DNA from: Grimontia indica
Lineage (GTDB): Bacteria; Pseudomonadota; Gammaproteobacteria; Enterobacterales; Vibrionaceae
NCBI RefSeq assembly: GCF_000333895.2
Contig: NZ_ANFM02000008.1
Span: 1-52,632 of the forward strand
Direction: 5' to 3'
Length of the DNA stretch: 52,632 nt
Under the pieces are notes generated by a model. It searched no databases, was not told where the DNA came from, and worked only from the letters and a program-made list of their open reading frames with translations. Positions 18,424-27,387 of this stretch are shown here, piece after piece (position 1 is the first letter of the stretch; each line of letters starts with the position of its first letter). Position numbers and translations under genes: made by a program.

Positions 18424-19229
18424 GCGATAAAGTCCACCTTGGTCACCGCGCCCGCAAGCGTTTTGGCCAGAACTTCCTAAACGATCCGTACATCATTGAT
18501 GGCATCGTTTCCGCGATTAATCCACAGCCAGGCGAAAACTTGGTTGAGATAGGCCCAGGTCTGGGGGCATTAACCGAGCCTGTTGCACGCGAAGTCGACA
18601 AACTGAGCGTGGTAGAGCTAGACCGCGATCTCGCAGAACGCCTTCGCCATCACCCGGATTTGGCAGATAAACTGACCATCTATGAAGGCGATGCGATGAA
18701 GTTTGACTTTACGCAATTGTCCTCTGAAGAGAATCCTTTGCGTATTTTCGGTAACCTGCCGTACAACGTTTCCACGCCATTAATGTTCCACCTCTTTAGC
18801 TTTGCGGGTAAAGTCAAAGACATGCACTTTATGCTGCAAAAAGAGGTTGTTAACCGTCTGGCTGCCGGTCCAAACAGCAAAGCCTATGGCCGATTGACAG
18901 TTATGGCACAGTACTACTGTAAAGTTGTACCTGTATTGGAAGTGCCGCCAACAGCGTTTAAACCTGCGCCAAAAGTAGACTCGGCCGTTGTGCGCCTTAT
19001 TCCACACAAAGAGCTGCCACACCCAACCACTAGCCTTAAATGGTTGGAGCGTGTTTGCCGAGAAGGCTTTAACCAACGCCGTAAAACAGTGCGTAACTGT
19101 TTCAAATCACTGATTGATGCAGAAACCATGGAATCGCTGGGTATCGATCCTTCGGCACGCCCAGAGAGCCTCACGCTGGCACAGTTTGTTGCACTGGCAA
19201 ACTGGATGGATGCAAACCATCAACAATAA
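18420..19229 (+). CDS. rsmA: 16S rRNA dimethyladenosine transferase
   Basis: This 269-residue methyltransferase (KsgA) dimethylates two adjacent adenines near the 3' end of 16S rRNA during 30S maturation. The SAM-binding motif [10 protein letters not shown] is at 43-52 and the catalytic NLPYN at 112-116; RFGQNFL near the N-terminus is also diagnostic. The start overlaps the pdxA stop as ATGA. E. coli has the same pdxA-rsmA-apaG-apaH order. Confidence 0.97.
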   Translation: MSDKVHLGHRARKRFGQNFLNDPYIIDGIVSAINPQPGENLVEIGPGLGALTEPVAREVDKLSVVELDRDLAERLRHHPDLADKLTIYEGDAMKFDFTQLSSEENPLRIFGNLPYNVSTPLMFHLFSFAGKVKDMHFMLQKEVVNRLAAGPNSKAYGRLTVMAQYYCKVVPVLEVPPTAFKPAPKVDSAVVRLIPHKELPHPTTSLKWLERVCREGFNQRRKTVRNCFKSLIDAETMESLGIDPSARPESLTLAQFVALANWMDANHQQ

Positions 19230-19249
19230 TTTCAGGGAACACTTCAGGG

Positions 19250-19624
19250 ATGATAAACAACAACTTTACGGTTCGTGTGCTGACTCACTACGTAGAAGAA
19301 CAATCTGAGCCGGATAAAAAACGTTATGTGTTTTCCTATACGATCACCATTGAAAACAATGGTGATCGTCACGCGCAACTTCTTCGCCGCAAATGGCTGG
19401 TCACCGATGCCAATGGCAAAAAACTGGTGATCGAGGGCGAAGGCGTTGTGGGTGAACAGCCCCTAATCGAAGCGGGCGACGAATATACTTACACCAGCGG
19501 CACTGTGCTGGAAACCCCAGTGGGAGTGATGCAAGGGTTCTACACCATGATCGATGTCGACGAGAAAGAATTCGACATCGAAGTCTCACCTTTCCGTCTC
19601 GCGCTTCCCAATATTCTCCACTAG
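19250..19624 (+). CDS. apaG: ApaG domain protein
   Basis: This 124-residue protein has the all-beta ApaG (DUF525) fold; E. coli ApaG is 125 residues. The glycine-rich GEGVVGEQP and GVMQGFYTM segments are typical. Its molecular role is poorly defined, although it is conserved with apaH. It lies 20 bases after rsmA and 8 before apaH, inside the same operon. Confidence 0.95.
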   Translation: MINNNFTVRVLTHYVEEQSEPDKKRYVFSYTITIENNGDRHAQLLRRKWLVTDANGKKLVIEGEGVVGEQPLIEAGDEYTYTSGTVLETPVGVMQGFYTMIDVDEKEFDIEVSPFRLALPNILH

Positions 19625-19632
19625 GAACATCT

Positions 19633-20466
19633 GTGGCTACTTACCTTGTCGGCGACATTCAGGGCTGTTTTGACGATCTTAACGCACTATTGAAAGAAGC
19701 TAGCTTTGATCCATACAGCGATCACCTATACATAGCTGGAGATCTCGTTGCCCGTGGCCCAGACTCCCTTGCAGTACTGAGGTTTGTTAAATCCTTAGGA
19801 AAGCATGGCCATACGGTTCTTGGAAATCATGATCTCCACCTTTTAGCGGTTTCTGAAGGGATCATGAAACCAAAAGATAAAGACAAAACCCTACCGATAC
19901 TGGAAGCTGAAGATCGTGATGAGTTGCTCAATTGGCTTCGCCAGCAGCCCCTGCTGATCCATGTTGATCAGGCCAATGAAGAGAGTCCAGGTTTTGTCAT
20001 GACCCATGCTGGTATCCCTCCTGTCTGGGATATTGATACGGCTAAGACAAACGCCCGGGAAGTGGAAAGCGTCCTGAAAAGTGATCGTTATGTTTGGCTA
20101 CTCAAAAACATGTATGCCAATGAGCCTGCACTTTGGTCACCAAACTTAAAAGGCATTGAGAAGTATCGCTATGCCATCAATGCCATGACACGCATGCGTT
20201 TTTGTGAACCGGATGGCAGCTTGGATATGGCCTGCAAACTCCCTCCGGAGAAAGTGAAAGATGGAAGTCTCATGCCTTGGTTTCAGATGCCAAATCGTCG
20301 CACGATTGACGAAACGCTGGTTTTTGGCCATTGGGCAGCACTTGGCGGCGTATTAACTGACAATCTGTTAGGGCTGGATACTGGCTGTGTGTGGGGTGGT
20401 TCACTCACCATGGTGAGATGGGAAGATGGGCAAAGGTTTTCTCGCCCTTGCCCGATTCATGCCTGA
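19633..20466 (+). CDS. apaH: Symmetrical diadenosine tetraphosphatase
   Basis: This 277-residue metallophosphatase splits Ap4A into two ADP. Metal-binding motifs are GDIQG (7-11), GDLVARG (about 36-42) and GNHDLH (about 63-68). The first motif has glutamine where E. coli has histidine; this variant occurs in other ApaH proteins. The start is GTG with AGGAA at 19623-19627. It ends the lptD operon and meets folA tail to tail with a 4-base gap; no terminator hairpin is visible between them. Confidence 0.95.
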   Translation: MATYLVGDIQGCFDDLNALLKEASFDPYSDHLYIAGDLVARGPDSLAVLRFVKSLGKHGHTVLGNHDLHLLAVSEGIMKPKDKDKTLPILEAEDRDELLNWLRQQPLLIHVDQANEESPGFVMTHAGIPPVWDIDTAKTNAREVESVLKSDRYVWLLKNMYANEPALWSPNLKGIEKYRYAINAMTRMRFCEPDGSLDMACKLPPEKVKDGSLMPWFQMPNRRTIDETLVFGHWAALGGVLTDNLLGLDTGCVWGGSLTMVRWEDGQRFSRPCPIHA

Positions 20467-20470
20467 CCGC

Positions 20471-20953
20471 TTACGCCCGCTCTAACACCACAAACTCCAT
20501 GTTGTAGCGGTTCTTTTCATCAGCCTGATAGGATTCGCGGTGCGTCTCTGCCCATCCTTCCCCCCAATAAGGGAAACAGGTATCACCGTCTATCTCCGCA
20601 TCAATAAAGGTCAGACAAAGCTTATCAGCCCGGGGCATGCTCGCTTCATAAATGGTACCACCACCAATGATCACCGCTTCTTCAACATCACCTGCTAGCG
20701 CAATCGCTGCGTCAATGCTGGTAGTGCTCTCCACGCCTTCTGCTGACCAGTTTTCATCTCGACTGATCACGATATTACGTCGACCCGGCAGCGGGCGGCC
20801 AATGGACTCATAAGTTTTCCGACCCATGATGACTGGCTTGCCTAACGTGTTTTGTTTGAACCAGGTAAAATCGGCAGGCAGATGCCAAGGCATGGCGTTG
20901 TCTTTCCCTATCACACGTCCCTTCGCCATTGCGGCAATCATACTGATCTTCAT
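20471..20953 (-). CDS. folA: Dihydrofolate reductase
   Basis: This 160-residue enzyme reduces dihydrofolate with NADPH. The family landmarks are MPWHLPADFTWFK with the active-site D28, VIMGRKTYESIG, and IIGGGTIY. E. coli FolA is 159 residues. AAAGGATC precedes the ATG at suitable distance. The neighbouring apaH matches the E. coli arrangement. It looks chromosomal and ordinary; no resistance-type substitutions can be judged by eye. Confidence 0.96.
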   Translation of the reverse strand: MKISMIAAMAKGRVIGKDNAMPWHLPADFTWFKQNTLGKPVIMGRKTYESIGRPLPGRRNIVISRDENWSAEGVESTTSIDAAIALAGDVEEAVIIGGGTIYEASMPRADKLCLTFIDAEIDGDTCFPYWGEGWAETHRESYQADEKNRYNMEFVVLERA

Positions 20954-21030
20954 CTGCTATTGATCCTTTATTTTCAAACGGCTGCAACATGCTACATCAC
21001 AGGTTTTCCCTACGGAACTGATTTGGGCGA

Positions 21031-21059
21031 AAAAAAACCGCCTTTATCTAGGCGGTTTT
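21031..21059 (-). terminator. Terminator of obgE
   Basis: AAAACCGCCT (21034-21043) pairs with AGGCGGTTTT (21050-21059); read on the minus strand it is followed by a run of Ts. It separates obgE from folA. Confidence 0.9.
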
Positions 21060-21073
21060 CTATGTATTCCGGA

Positions 21074-22540
<1,467 letters not shown>

Positions 22541-22589
22541 TGTTGTATAGCTAAATGCTCTTGGACAAAAGTCACTTAGCTATGCAACA
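22541..22589. repeat. 14-bp inverted repeat next to the rpmA terminator
   Basis: Left arm 22541-22554 and right arm 22576-22589 match at 13 of 14 positions (TGTTGTATAGCTAA versus TGTTGCATAGCTAA), with a 21-base spacer. It lies directly beyond the rpmA terminator. Function is unknown: candidates are a palindromic intergenic element, a regulator site or part of a small RNA. Confidence 0.7.
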
Positions 22590-22615
22590 AAAAGCCCCGC
22601 CGTAAGGCAGGGCTT
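22586..22615 (-). terminator. Terminator of rplU-rpmA
   Basis: AAGCCCCGCC (22592-22601) and GGCAGGGCTT (22606-22615) form a stem with one C-A mismatch and loop GTAA; on the minus strand a T-run follows. Confidence 0.85.
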
Positions 22616-22636
22616 CAGAATCAGTATCGAGGGCTA

Positions 22637-22894
<258 letters not shown>

Positions 22895-22911
22895 TTATCT
22901 CTTCTCCTAGA

Positions 22912-23223
22912 TTAAGCGCTGATGCCAGTAATTTTGACTTCAGTGAACCACTGACGGTGGCCCATTTGCTTACGAGAATGCTTACGACGACGGAACTTAA
23001 CGATTTTCACTTTGTCGCCACGACCGTGGGTAACTACTTCAGCAGTTACTTTACCGCCTGCTACGAACGGTGCACCAACGGTGATTTCTTCGCCGTTAGC
23101 TACCAGCAGAACAGAATCAAACTCAACAGTTGAGCCAGTTTCGATGTCTAGCTTTTCCAAGCGAATAGTTTGGCCTTCGCTTACACGGTGTTGTTTACCA
23201 CCACTTTGGAAAACTGCGTACAT
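22912..23223 (-). CDS. rplU: 50S ribosomal protein L21
   Basis: This 103-residue protein binds 23S rRNA. It begins [14 protein letters not shown] and carries the basic [16 protein letters not shown] segment; length equals E. coli L21. The ATG at 23223 is preceded by GGAGAA; an upstream in-frame extension is not supported. It is the first gene of the rplU-rpmA unit and is divergent from ispB, as in E. coli. Confidence 0.98.
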   Translation of the reverse strand: MYAVFQSGGKQHRVSEGQTIRLEKLDIETGSTVEFDSVLLVANGEEITVGAPFVAGGKVTAEVVTHGRGDKVKIVKFRRRKHSRKQMGHRQWFTEVKITGISA

Positions 23224-23308
23224 GGTTTTCTCCGCATTTCCGCACAGCCTTCTGCGTTTAAAAATTGTGCAGTGAGGGGTGCGCATTTAATTCATCAATA
23301 GGGCGCGA

Positions 23309-23337
23309 ATTCTACGGTAAGATTCGCCTTCTGGCAA
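23309..23337 (-). promoter_or_regulatory. Promoter of rplU-rpmA
   Basis: On the minus strand TTGCCA (23337-23332) and TAGAAT (23314-23309) are separated by exactly 17 bp. Transcription would start near 23302, giving a leader of about 80 bases before rplU. Confidence 0.75.
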
Positions 23338-23492
23338 GAGGGTAGTGAAAGAAAATTGGCGAAAACCTGTTCACTGTATTTAACCGCTTATTTTGCCAAC
23401 ATTGATACTGTGTCGAGTAAGGAATTTTAGTGTACTATCATCGCAAAAACGAGAGCAGCAAACTGCAATCTTCCCTTGGACCGGACGCATCA

Positions 23493-24464
23493 ATGGATTT
23501 TAACACCATCCAAGCACTGACTGCCGATGACATGGCAAAAGTGGACAAAAAAATACTTGCGCAACTGAATTCTGACGTCGCCCTGATTAACCAATTAGGT
23601 TTTTATATCGTCAGTGGTGGAGGCAAACGCCTGCGCCCAATGCTTGCTGTTTTATCAGCCCGTGCGCTGAATTATCAAGGTGAAGGACACATCACCGCCG
23701 CTGCCTTTATCGAATTCATCCATACCGCTACCCTGCTACACGACGATGTTGTCGATGAATCGGACCTTCGCCGTGGCAAAGCAACTGCCAATGCTATGTT
23801 TGGCAATGCAGCCAGCGTGCTGGTGGGCGACTACATTTATACACGCTCATTCCAGATGATGACAGAGCTTCGATCTTTGAGGATCCTCGATCTGATGAGT
23901 GAAGCTACCAATGTGATCGCAGAAGGCGAGGTTTTGCAGTTGATGAACTGTAATGACCCCGACACCACTGAAGAAAGTTACATGCAGGTGATCTACTCAA
24001 AAACTGCGCGTCTTTTTGAAGCGGCAACCCAGATCGGTGCGATCCTGTCTGATTCTTCAGAAGATATTGAAAAAGCGATGCAGGATTACGGCCGCTACCT
24101 TGGCACCGCTTTCCAGCTTATTGATGATGTGATGGATTACACCTCACAAGGCGATGAGATGGGCAAAAATACCGGAGACGACTTGGCTGAAGGCAAACCT
24201 ACCCTGCCATTGCTACACGCCATGCTCAACGGTAACACCGAGCAGGCAGCCATGATCCGTGAAGCGATCGAACAAGGTAATGGTCTGGACAAACTCGATC
24301 CTATCCTTGCCTGCATGGAGCAATGCGGCTCTCTGCAATACACTCGCCAACGCGCGGAGGAAGAAGCGGAGAAGGCCATAGAAGCCCTCGCGCCTATTCC
24401 AGATTCAGAATATAAAGAGGCGCTCAAAGCGCTGGCACACATTGCTGTGCACCGTAAAAAGTAA
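23493..24464 (+). CDS. ispB: Octaprenyl diphosphate synthase
   Basis: This 323-residue prenyltransferase makes the C40 side chain of ubiquinone and menaquinone. The two aspartate-rich motifs are DDVVD (84-88) and DDVMD (211-215), and GGGKRLRP (42-49) is the IPP-binding segment. E. coli IspB is also 323 residues and starts at the same position, so I use ATG 23493 rather than the in-frame GTG at 23430. A clear terminator follows. Confidence 0.96.
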   Translation: MDFNTIQALTADDMAKVDKKILAQLNSDVALINQLGFYIVSGGGKRLRPMLAVLSARALNYQGEGHITAAAFIEFIHTATLLHDDVVDESDLRRGKATANAMFGNAASVLVGDYIYTRSFQMMTELRSLRILDLMSEATNVIAEGEVLQLMNCNDPDTTEESYMQVIYSKTARLFEAATQIGAILSDSSEDIEKAMQDYGRYLGTAFQLIDDVMDYTSQGDEMGKNTGDDLAEGKPTLPLLHAMLNGNTEQAAMIREAIEQGNGLDKLDPILACMEQCGSLQYTRQRAEEEAEKAIEALAPIPDSEYKEALKALAHIAVHRKK

Positions 24465-24472
24465 TCTTGTTT

Positions 24473-24499
24473 AACGCACCCCAGGGTGCGTTTTCTTTT
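24473..24499 (+). terminator. Terminator of ispB
   Basis: AACGCACC (24473-24480) pairs with GGTGCGTT (24485-24492), loop CCAG, followed by TTCTTTTT. Confidence 0.9.
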
Positions 24500-24520
24500 T
24501 GATGCGATTTTAAGGAAGAA

Positions 24521-25207
24521 ATGTTGAAGCCCTTTCCCATGAAAGCCGCTGCCATTGTGTTAGGCAGTGCCATGCTTTTCGGCTGTGCCGGAGGCAATCG
24601 TATTCCCGCGACTTCATTCACATCATACGAAGATTTTAAAACCGGCCCTGAAGGCGGCGTTGATCTGGTATGGGCGCGCGTGGGATTACGCGATGAAGCA
24701 AGATTAAAACGCAAGCTTGCCCAATATGACTCCGTCGTTTTGGACAGGATTTACGTATTAACGTCAGAAAGCAATGAACTAGATGACGAAGATATTCACG
24801 AGTTAACAGAATATCTTGCACAAACACTTAAAGAAAAGATTGCTCCGCACAAACGTATCGTTGAAACACCTGAAAACAATACGCTTCGACTGAGTATTGC
24901 AATCAGCAACGTAGAAACGCCAAATCCAATTCTGGCGGTGACCAGTAGCCTGCTCCCTGTCGGATTAGGTATTTCTACGATCTCAAAGATCACCACTGGT
25001 GAACACACGAATGTCGGCAGCGCGACGATTGAGTTATTGGTCAGTGACGCAAGTGATGACAAGCCACTTTTCGCCGTCATAGACCGAGAGACAGGAAATA
25101 AAGACTTGTCCACCATGATTGACTCACTGGACGATGCCAAAGATGCGATCAACTTTTGGGTCGAGCGCTTAGGCAAAACACTCGACAGTAAAGTTACCAG
25201 CGAATAA
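24521..25207 (+). CDS. DUF3313-type outer membrane lipoprotein
   Basis: This 228-residue protein has a lipoprotein signal with lipobox LFGC and lipid-attachment C22; the residue after it is alanine, which favours sorting to the outer membrane. The mature chain resembles the DUF3313 family: VWARVGLRDEARL, a conserved YDSVVLDRIYV strand and a C-terminal FWVERLGKTLD helix. A glycine-containing hydrophobic stretch (about 138-155) may be membrane-associated. Function is unknown. It sits alone between two terminators; its own promoter is not obvious in the 20 bases after the ispB terminator, so some read-through may serve it. Confidence 0.75.
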   Translation: MLKPFPMKAAAIVLGSAMLFGCAGGNRIPATSFTSYEDFKTGPEGGVDLVWARVGLRDEARLKRKLAQYDSVVLDRIYVLTSESNELDDEDIHELTEYLAQTLKEKIAPHKRIVETPENNTLRLSIAISNVETPNPILAVTSSLLPVGLGISTISKITTGEHTNVGSATIELLVSDASDDKPLFAVIDRETGNKDLSTMIDSLDDAKDAINFWVERLGKTLDSKVTSE

Positions 25208-25226
25208 TCGAACAGCGCGGGCATAA

Positions 25227-25257
25227 AAAAAGCGGCTTACCAGCCGCTTTTTCTCTT
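25227..25257. terminator. Bidirectional terminator between the lipoprotein gene and mdh
   Basis: AAAAAGCGGCT (25227-25237) and AGCCGCTTTTT (25242-25252) form a perfect 11-bp stem with loop TACC; T-runs follow on both strands. Confidence 0.94.
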
Positions 25258-25268
25258 TGAGGGAAAAG

Positions 25269-26204
25269 TTACTTAACGAACTCTTCGCCCAGTTGGATAT
25301 CTTTACGCAGTGTATCCAGCATGCTGTCCAGTGCGTTTTGCTCGAAAGCACTCAGTGGGCCGTGATCCAGGATCTCTTCCACACCGTTTTTGCCCAGACG
25401 TACTGGTTGAGCGAAGAAGCGTGCGTATTTACCATCGCCTTCCACATAAGCACACTCAACAACGTCTTGTTCGCCTTGAGCTGCGCGAACCAGCGCCAGA
25501 CCAAAGCGACATGCAGCCTGACCCATAGACAGAGTCGCAGAACCGCCACCCGCTTTTGCTTCAACCACTTCAGTGCCCGCGTTTTGGATACGTGGTGTCA
25601 GTGCAGCCACTTCTTCTTCAGTAAACTCAACACCTTCAACCTGAGACAGCAGTGGCAGGATAGTTACGCCAGAGTGACCGCCGATAACTGGTACGCGAAC
25701 ATCGCTTGGATCTTTACCTTTCAGCTCAGCCACAAAAGTTTCAGAACGGATGATATCTAGCGTGGTCACACCAAAGAGACGGTTCTTGTCGTAAACACCT
25801 TTTGCTTTCAGCACTTCTGCCGCGATAGCAACAGTGGTGTTCACAGGGTTAGTGATAATACCGATCAGTGCTTTCGGGCACACATCAGCAATTCTTTCAC
25901 TCAGAGAACGAACGATACCCGCGTTCACGTTGAACAGATCTGAACGATCCATACCTGGTTTACGCGCTACACCGGCAGAAATCAGAACCACGTCAGCACC
26001 TTCCAGTGCAGGTGATGGATCTTCACCGCTGTAACCTTTGATAGATACTGGGGTCGGGATGTGGCTAAGATCGACAGCAACACCTGGCGTTACCGGCGCA
26101 ATGTCATACAGAGCCAAATCTGAACCCGCAGGCAGACGGTTTTTCAAAAGCAGGGCTAAAGCTTGACCAATGCCACCAGCGGCGCCAATCACAGCAACTT
26201 TCAT
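25269..26204 (-). CDS. mdh: Malate dehydrogenase
   Basis: This 311-residue NAD-dependent enzyme interconverts malate and oxaloacetate in the TCA cycle. The nucleotide-binding motif GAAGGIG is at 7-13; substrate arginines R81, R87 and R153 and catalytic H177 fall at the E. coli numbers. AAGGAGAA precedes the start. It is divergent from argR, as in E. coli and vibrios. Confidence 0.98.
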   Translation of the reverse strand: MKVAVIGAAGGIGQALALLLKNRLPAGSDLALYDIAPVTPGVAVDLSHIPTPVSIKGYSGEDPSPALEGADVVLISAGVARKPGMDRSDLFNVNAGIVRSLSERIADVCPKALIGIITNPVNTTVAIAAEVLKAKGVYDKNRLFGVTTLDIIRSETFVAELKGKDPSDVRVPVIGGHSGVTILPLLSQVEGVEFTEEEVAALTPRIQNAGTEVVEAKAGGGSATLSMGQAACRFGLALVRAAQGEQDVVECAYVEGDGKYARFFAQPVRLGKNGVEEILDHGPLSAFEQNALDSMLDTLRKDIQLGEEFVK

Positions 26205-26512
26205 CTCGTTCTCCTTATTTACGATTTTATTATTTCAGACCTTGGATACGAGGTAAGTCAGCATAAGGTGGTTTACTTACATTCACTGACAACCCCGTAT
26301 GCATAACGGACCTTTGCGCATGATACGTTCCCATCATAGATAACCACAAGCTTATCGGCATGAGGATAAGCTGCGCTTCTCATTTTTACCGTCAAAGCTC
26401 CTCAAGCCTGTTGAAAGGTGATAGGTGCGTCACTTTACCGCTGATTTTATTGCCCGTGACTGAATCACTATGCAAGAATGCGCCATCCTGACACGGGGAA
26501 GAAAGAAGAAAT
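26205..26512. promoter_or_regulatory. Divergent mdh-argR control region
   Basis: This 308-base gap must carry promoters for both genes. It contains a perfect inverted repeat AGCTTATC (26349-26356)/GATAAGCT (26365-26372) with an 8-base spacer, and a candidate ARG box (26461-26474). TTATTG and TATGCA at 16-bp spacing around that box may be the argR promoter. Nothing coding is seen. Confidence 0.5.
26461..26474 (+). promoter_or_regulatory. Candidate ARG box (ArgR operator) before argR
   Basis: TGAATCACTATGCA keeps the TGAAT half of the consensus TGAATWWWWATTCA and four of five bases of the other half; the centre is less AT-rich than usual. It overlaps a possible -10 of argR, which would fit autorepression. 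A clear second box, normal for ArgR, is not seen. Confidence 0.4.
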
Positions 26513-26983
26513 ATGCGCAATTCAGATAAACAAGATCAATTGGTGAAGGCTTTTAAAGCCATCCTGAAAGAAGAGAAATTCAGCTCCCAGGGCGAAATCG
26601 TGGATGCTCTGAAAGCGCAAGGCTTTGAGAACATTAATCAATCTAAAGTCTCCCGCATGCTGACCAAGTTCGGCGCTGTACGCACTCGCAACGCAAAAAT
26701 GGAAATGGTGTACTGCCTGCCAGTGGAACTTGGCGTACCCACTACCAGCAGCCCGCTGAAAGAGCTGGTCATGGATATCGACTACAACGATGCGTTGGTG
26801 GTTATCCATACTGGTCCTGGTGCAGCTCAGCTTATCGCTCGCCTCTTGGATTCACTGGGTAAAGCAGAAGGTATCCTTGGTGTAGTGGCTGGCGACGATA
26901 CCATCTTTATCACCCCAACGCGCTCAACCACCACTGTGCGACTGTTTGAGGCCGTTTGCGGACTTTTCGATTACTCCCGATAA
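26513..26983 (+). CDS. argR: Arginine repressor
   Basis: This 156-residue hexameric repressor controls arginine genes and helps XerCD recombination in E. coli. The N-terminal winged helix (1-75) has the recognition region NQSKVSRML; the C-terminal domain (85-156) has [14 protein letters not shown] and GDDTIFITP, where the arginine-binding aspartates lie. E. coli ArgR is also 156 residues. A strong terminator follows. Confidence 0.97.
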   Translation: MRNSDKQDQLVKAFKAILKEEKFSSQGEIVDALKAQGFENINQSKVSRMLTKFGAVRTRNAKMEMVYCLPVELGVPTTSSPLKELVMDIDYNDALVVIHTGPGAAQLIARLLDSLGKAEGILGVVAGDDTIFITPTRSTTTVRLFEAVCGLFDYSR

Positions 26984-27005
26984 TTCAAACAGAGAAAACC
27001 TTCCA

Positions 27006-27047
27006 AAATAGGCTGGATGATTTTCCGATCATCCAGCCTATTTCTTT
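27006..27047 (+). terminator. Strong terminator of argR
   Basis: A perfect 16-bp stem, 27006-27021 with 27028-27043, loop TTTCCG, followed by TCTTT. Confidence 0.9.
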
Positions 27048-27306
27048 ATCCAAGTAGTCATACTCCGACACTATCTTTCATCTCATTATTGAGACTTTCT
27101 GGCTTTTATCTTCCCTCACGCCTCAATTCGATGCGAAATATCATGACAAAATATTTCTCTAGTTTTAAATTTTGGAAACGGATTTGTTATCATTCATAAC
27201 CAAAGAATCCTAAATACACAAAATAAACTGAGTCTTACACAAGACCGTGCAAAGCAGTACTCGTCATTAGGTGAAGACAATAAAGGCGTATAAAACACGC
27301 TGTGGA
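27048..27306. other. AT-rich gap upstream of the TRAP permease gene
   Basis: No credible gene is seen; the short open frames have no recognisable protein character. A perfect 5-bp inverted repeat GTTAT (27186-27190)/ATAAC (27196-27200) lies in it. A TRAP substrate-binding protein gene might be expected here but neither a gene nor a recognisable remnant is present. Confidence 0.5.
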
Positions 27307-27352
27307 GATAGCCCGCTTCGTTGCGGGTTATCCGCATCTGATGTCAGGTTTT
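27307..27352 (+). promoter_or_regulatory. Leader hairpin upstream of the TRAP permease gene
   Basis: GATAGCCCGC (27307-27316) and GCGGGTTATC (27323-27332) form a 10-bp stem with one G-T pair; a seven-T run begins 14 bases later. An alternative GCGG/CCGC pairing uses the right arm. The T-run is too far away for a classic terminator, so attenuation is only a possibility. Confidence 0.4.
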
Positions 27353-27387
27353 TTTACACTTTTACTTGCCGATTAAAGGACAATGGC

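Noticed and set aside
19633-20466. ApaH motif GDIQG instead of GDIHG as a sign of inactivation
   Set aside because: The glutamine form is found in other ApaH proteins, and the remaining metal motifs are intact.
27017-27199. 60-codon open frame after argR, considered as remnant of a TRAP binding protein
   Set aside because: It begins inside the argR terminator and shows no similarity to TAXI or DctP proteins.
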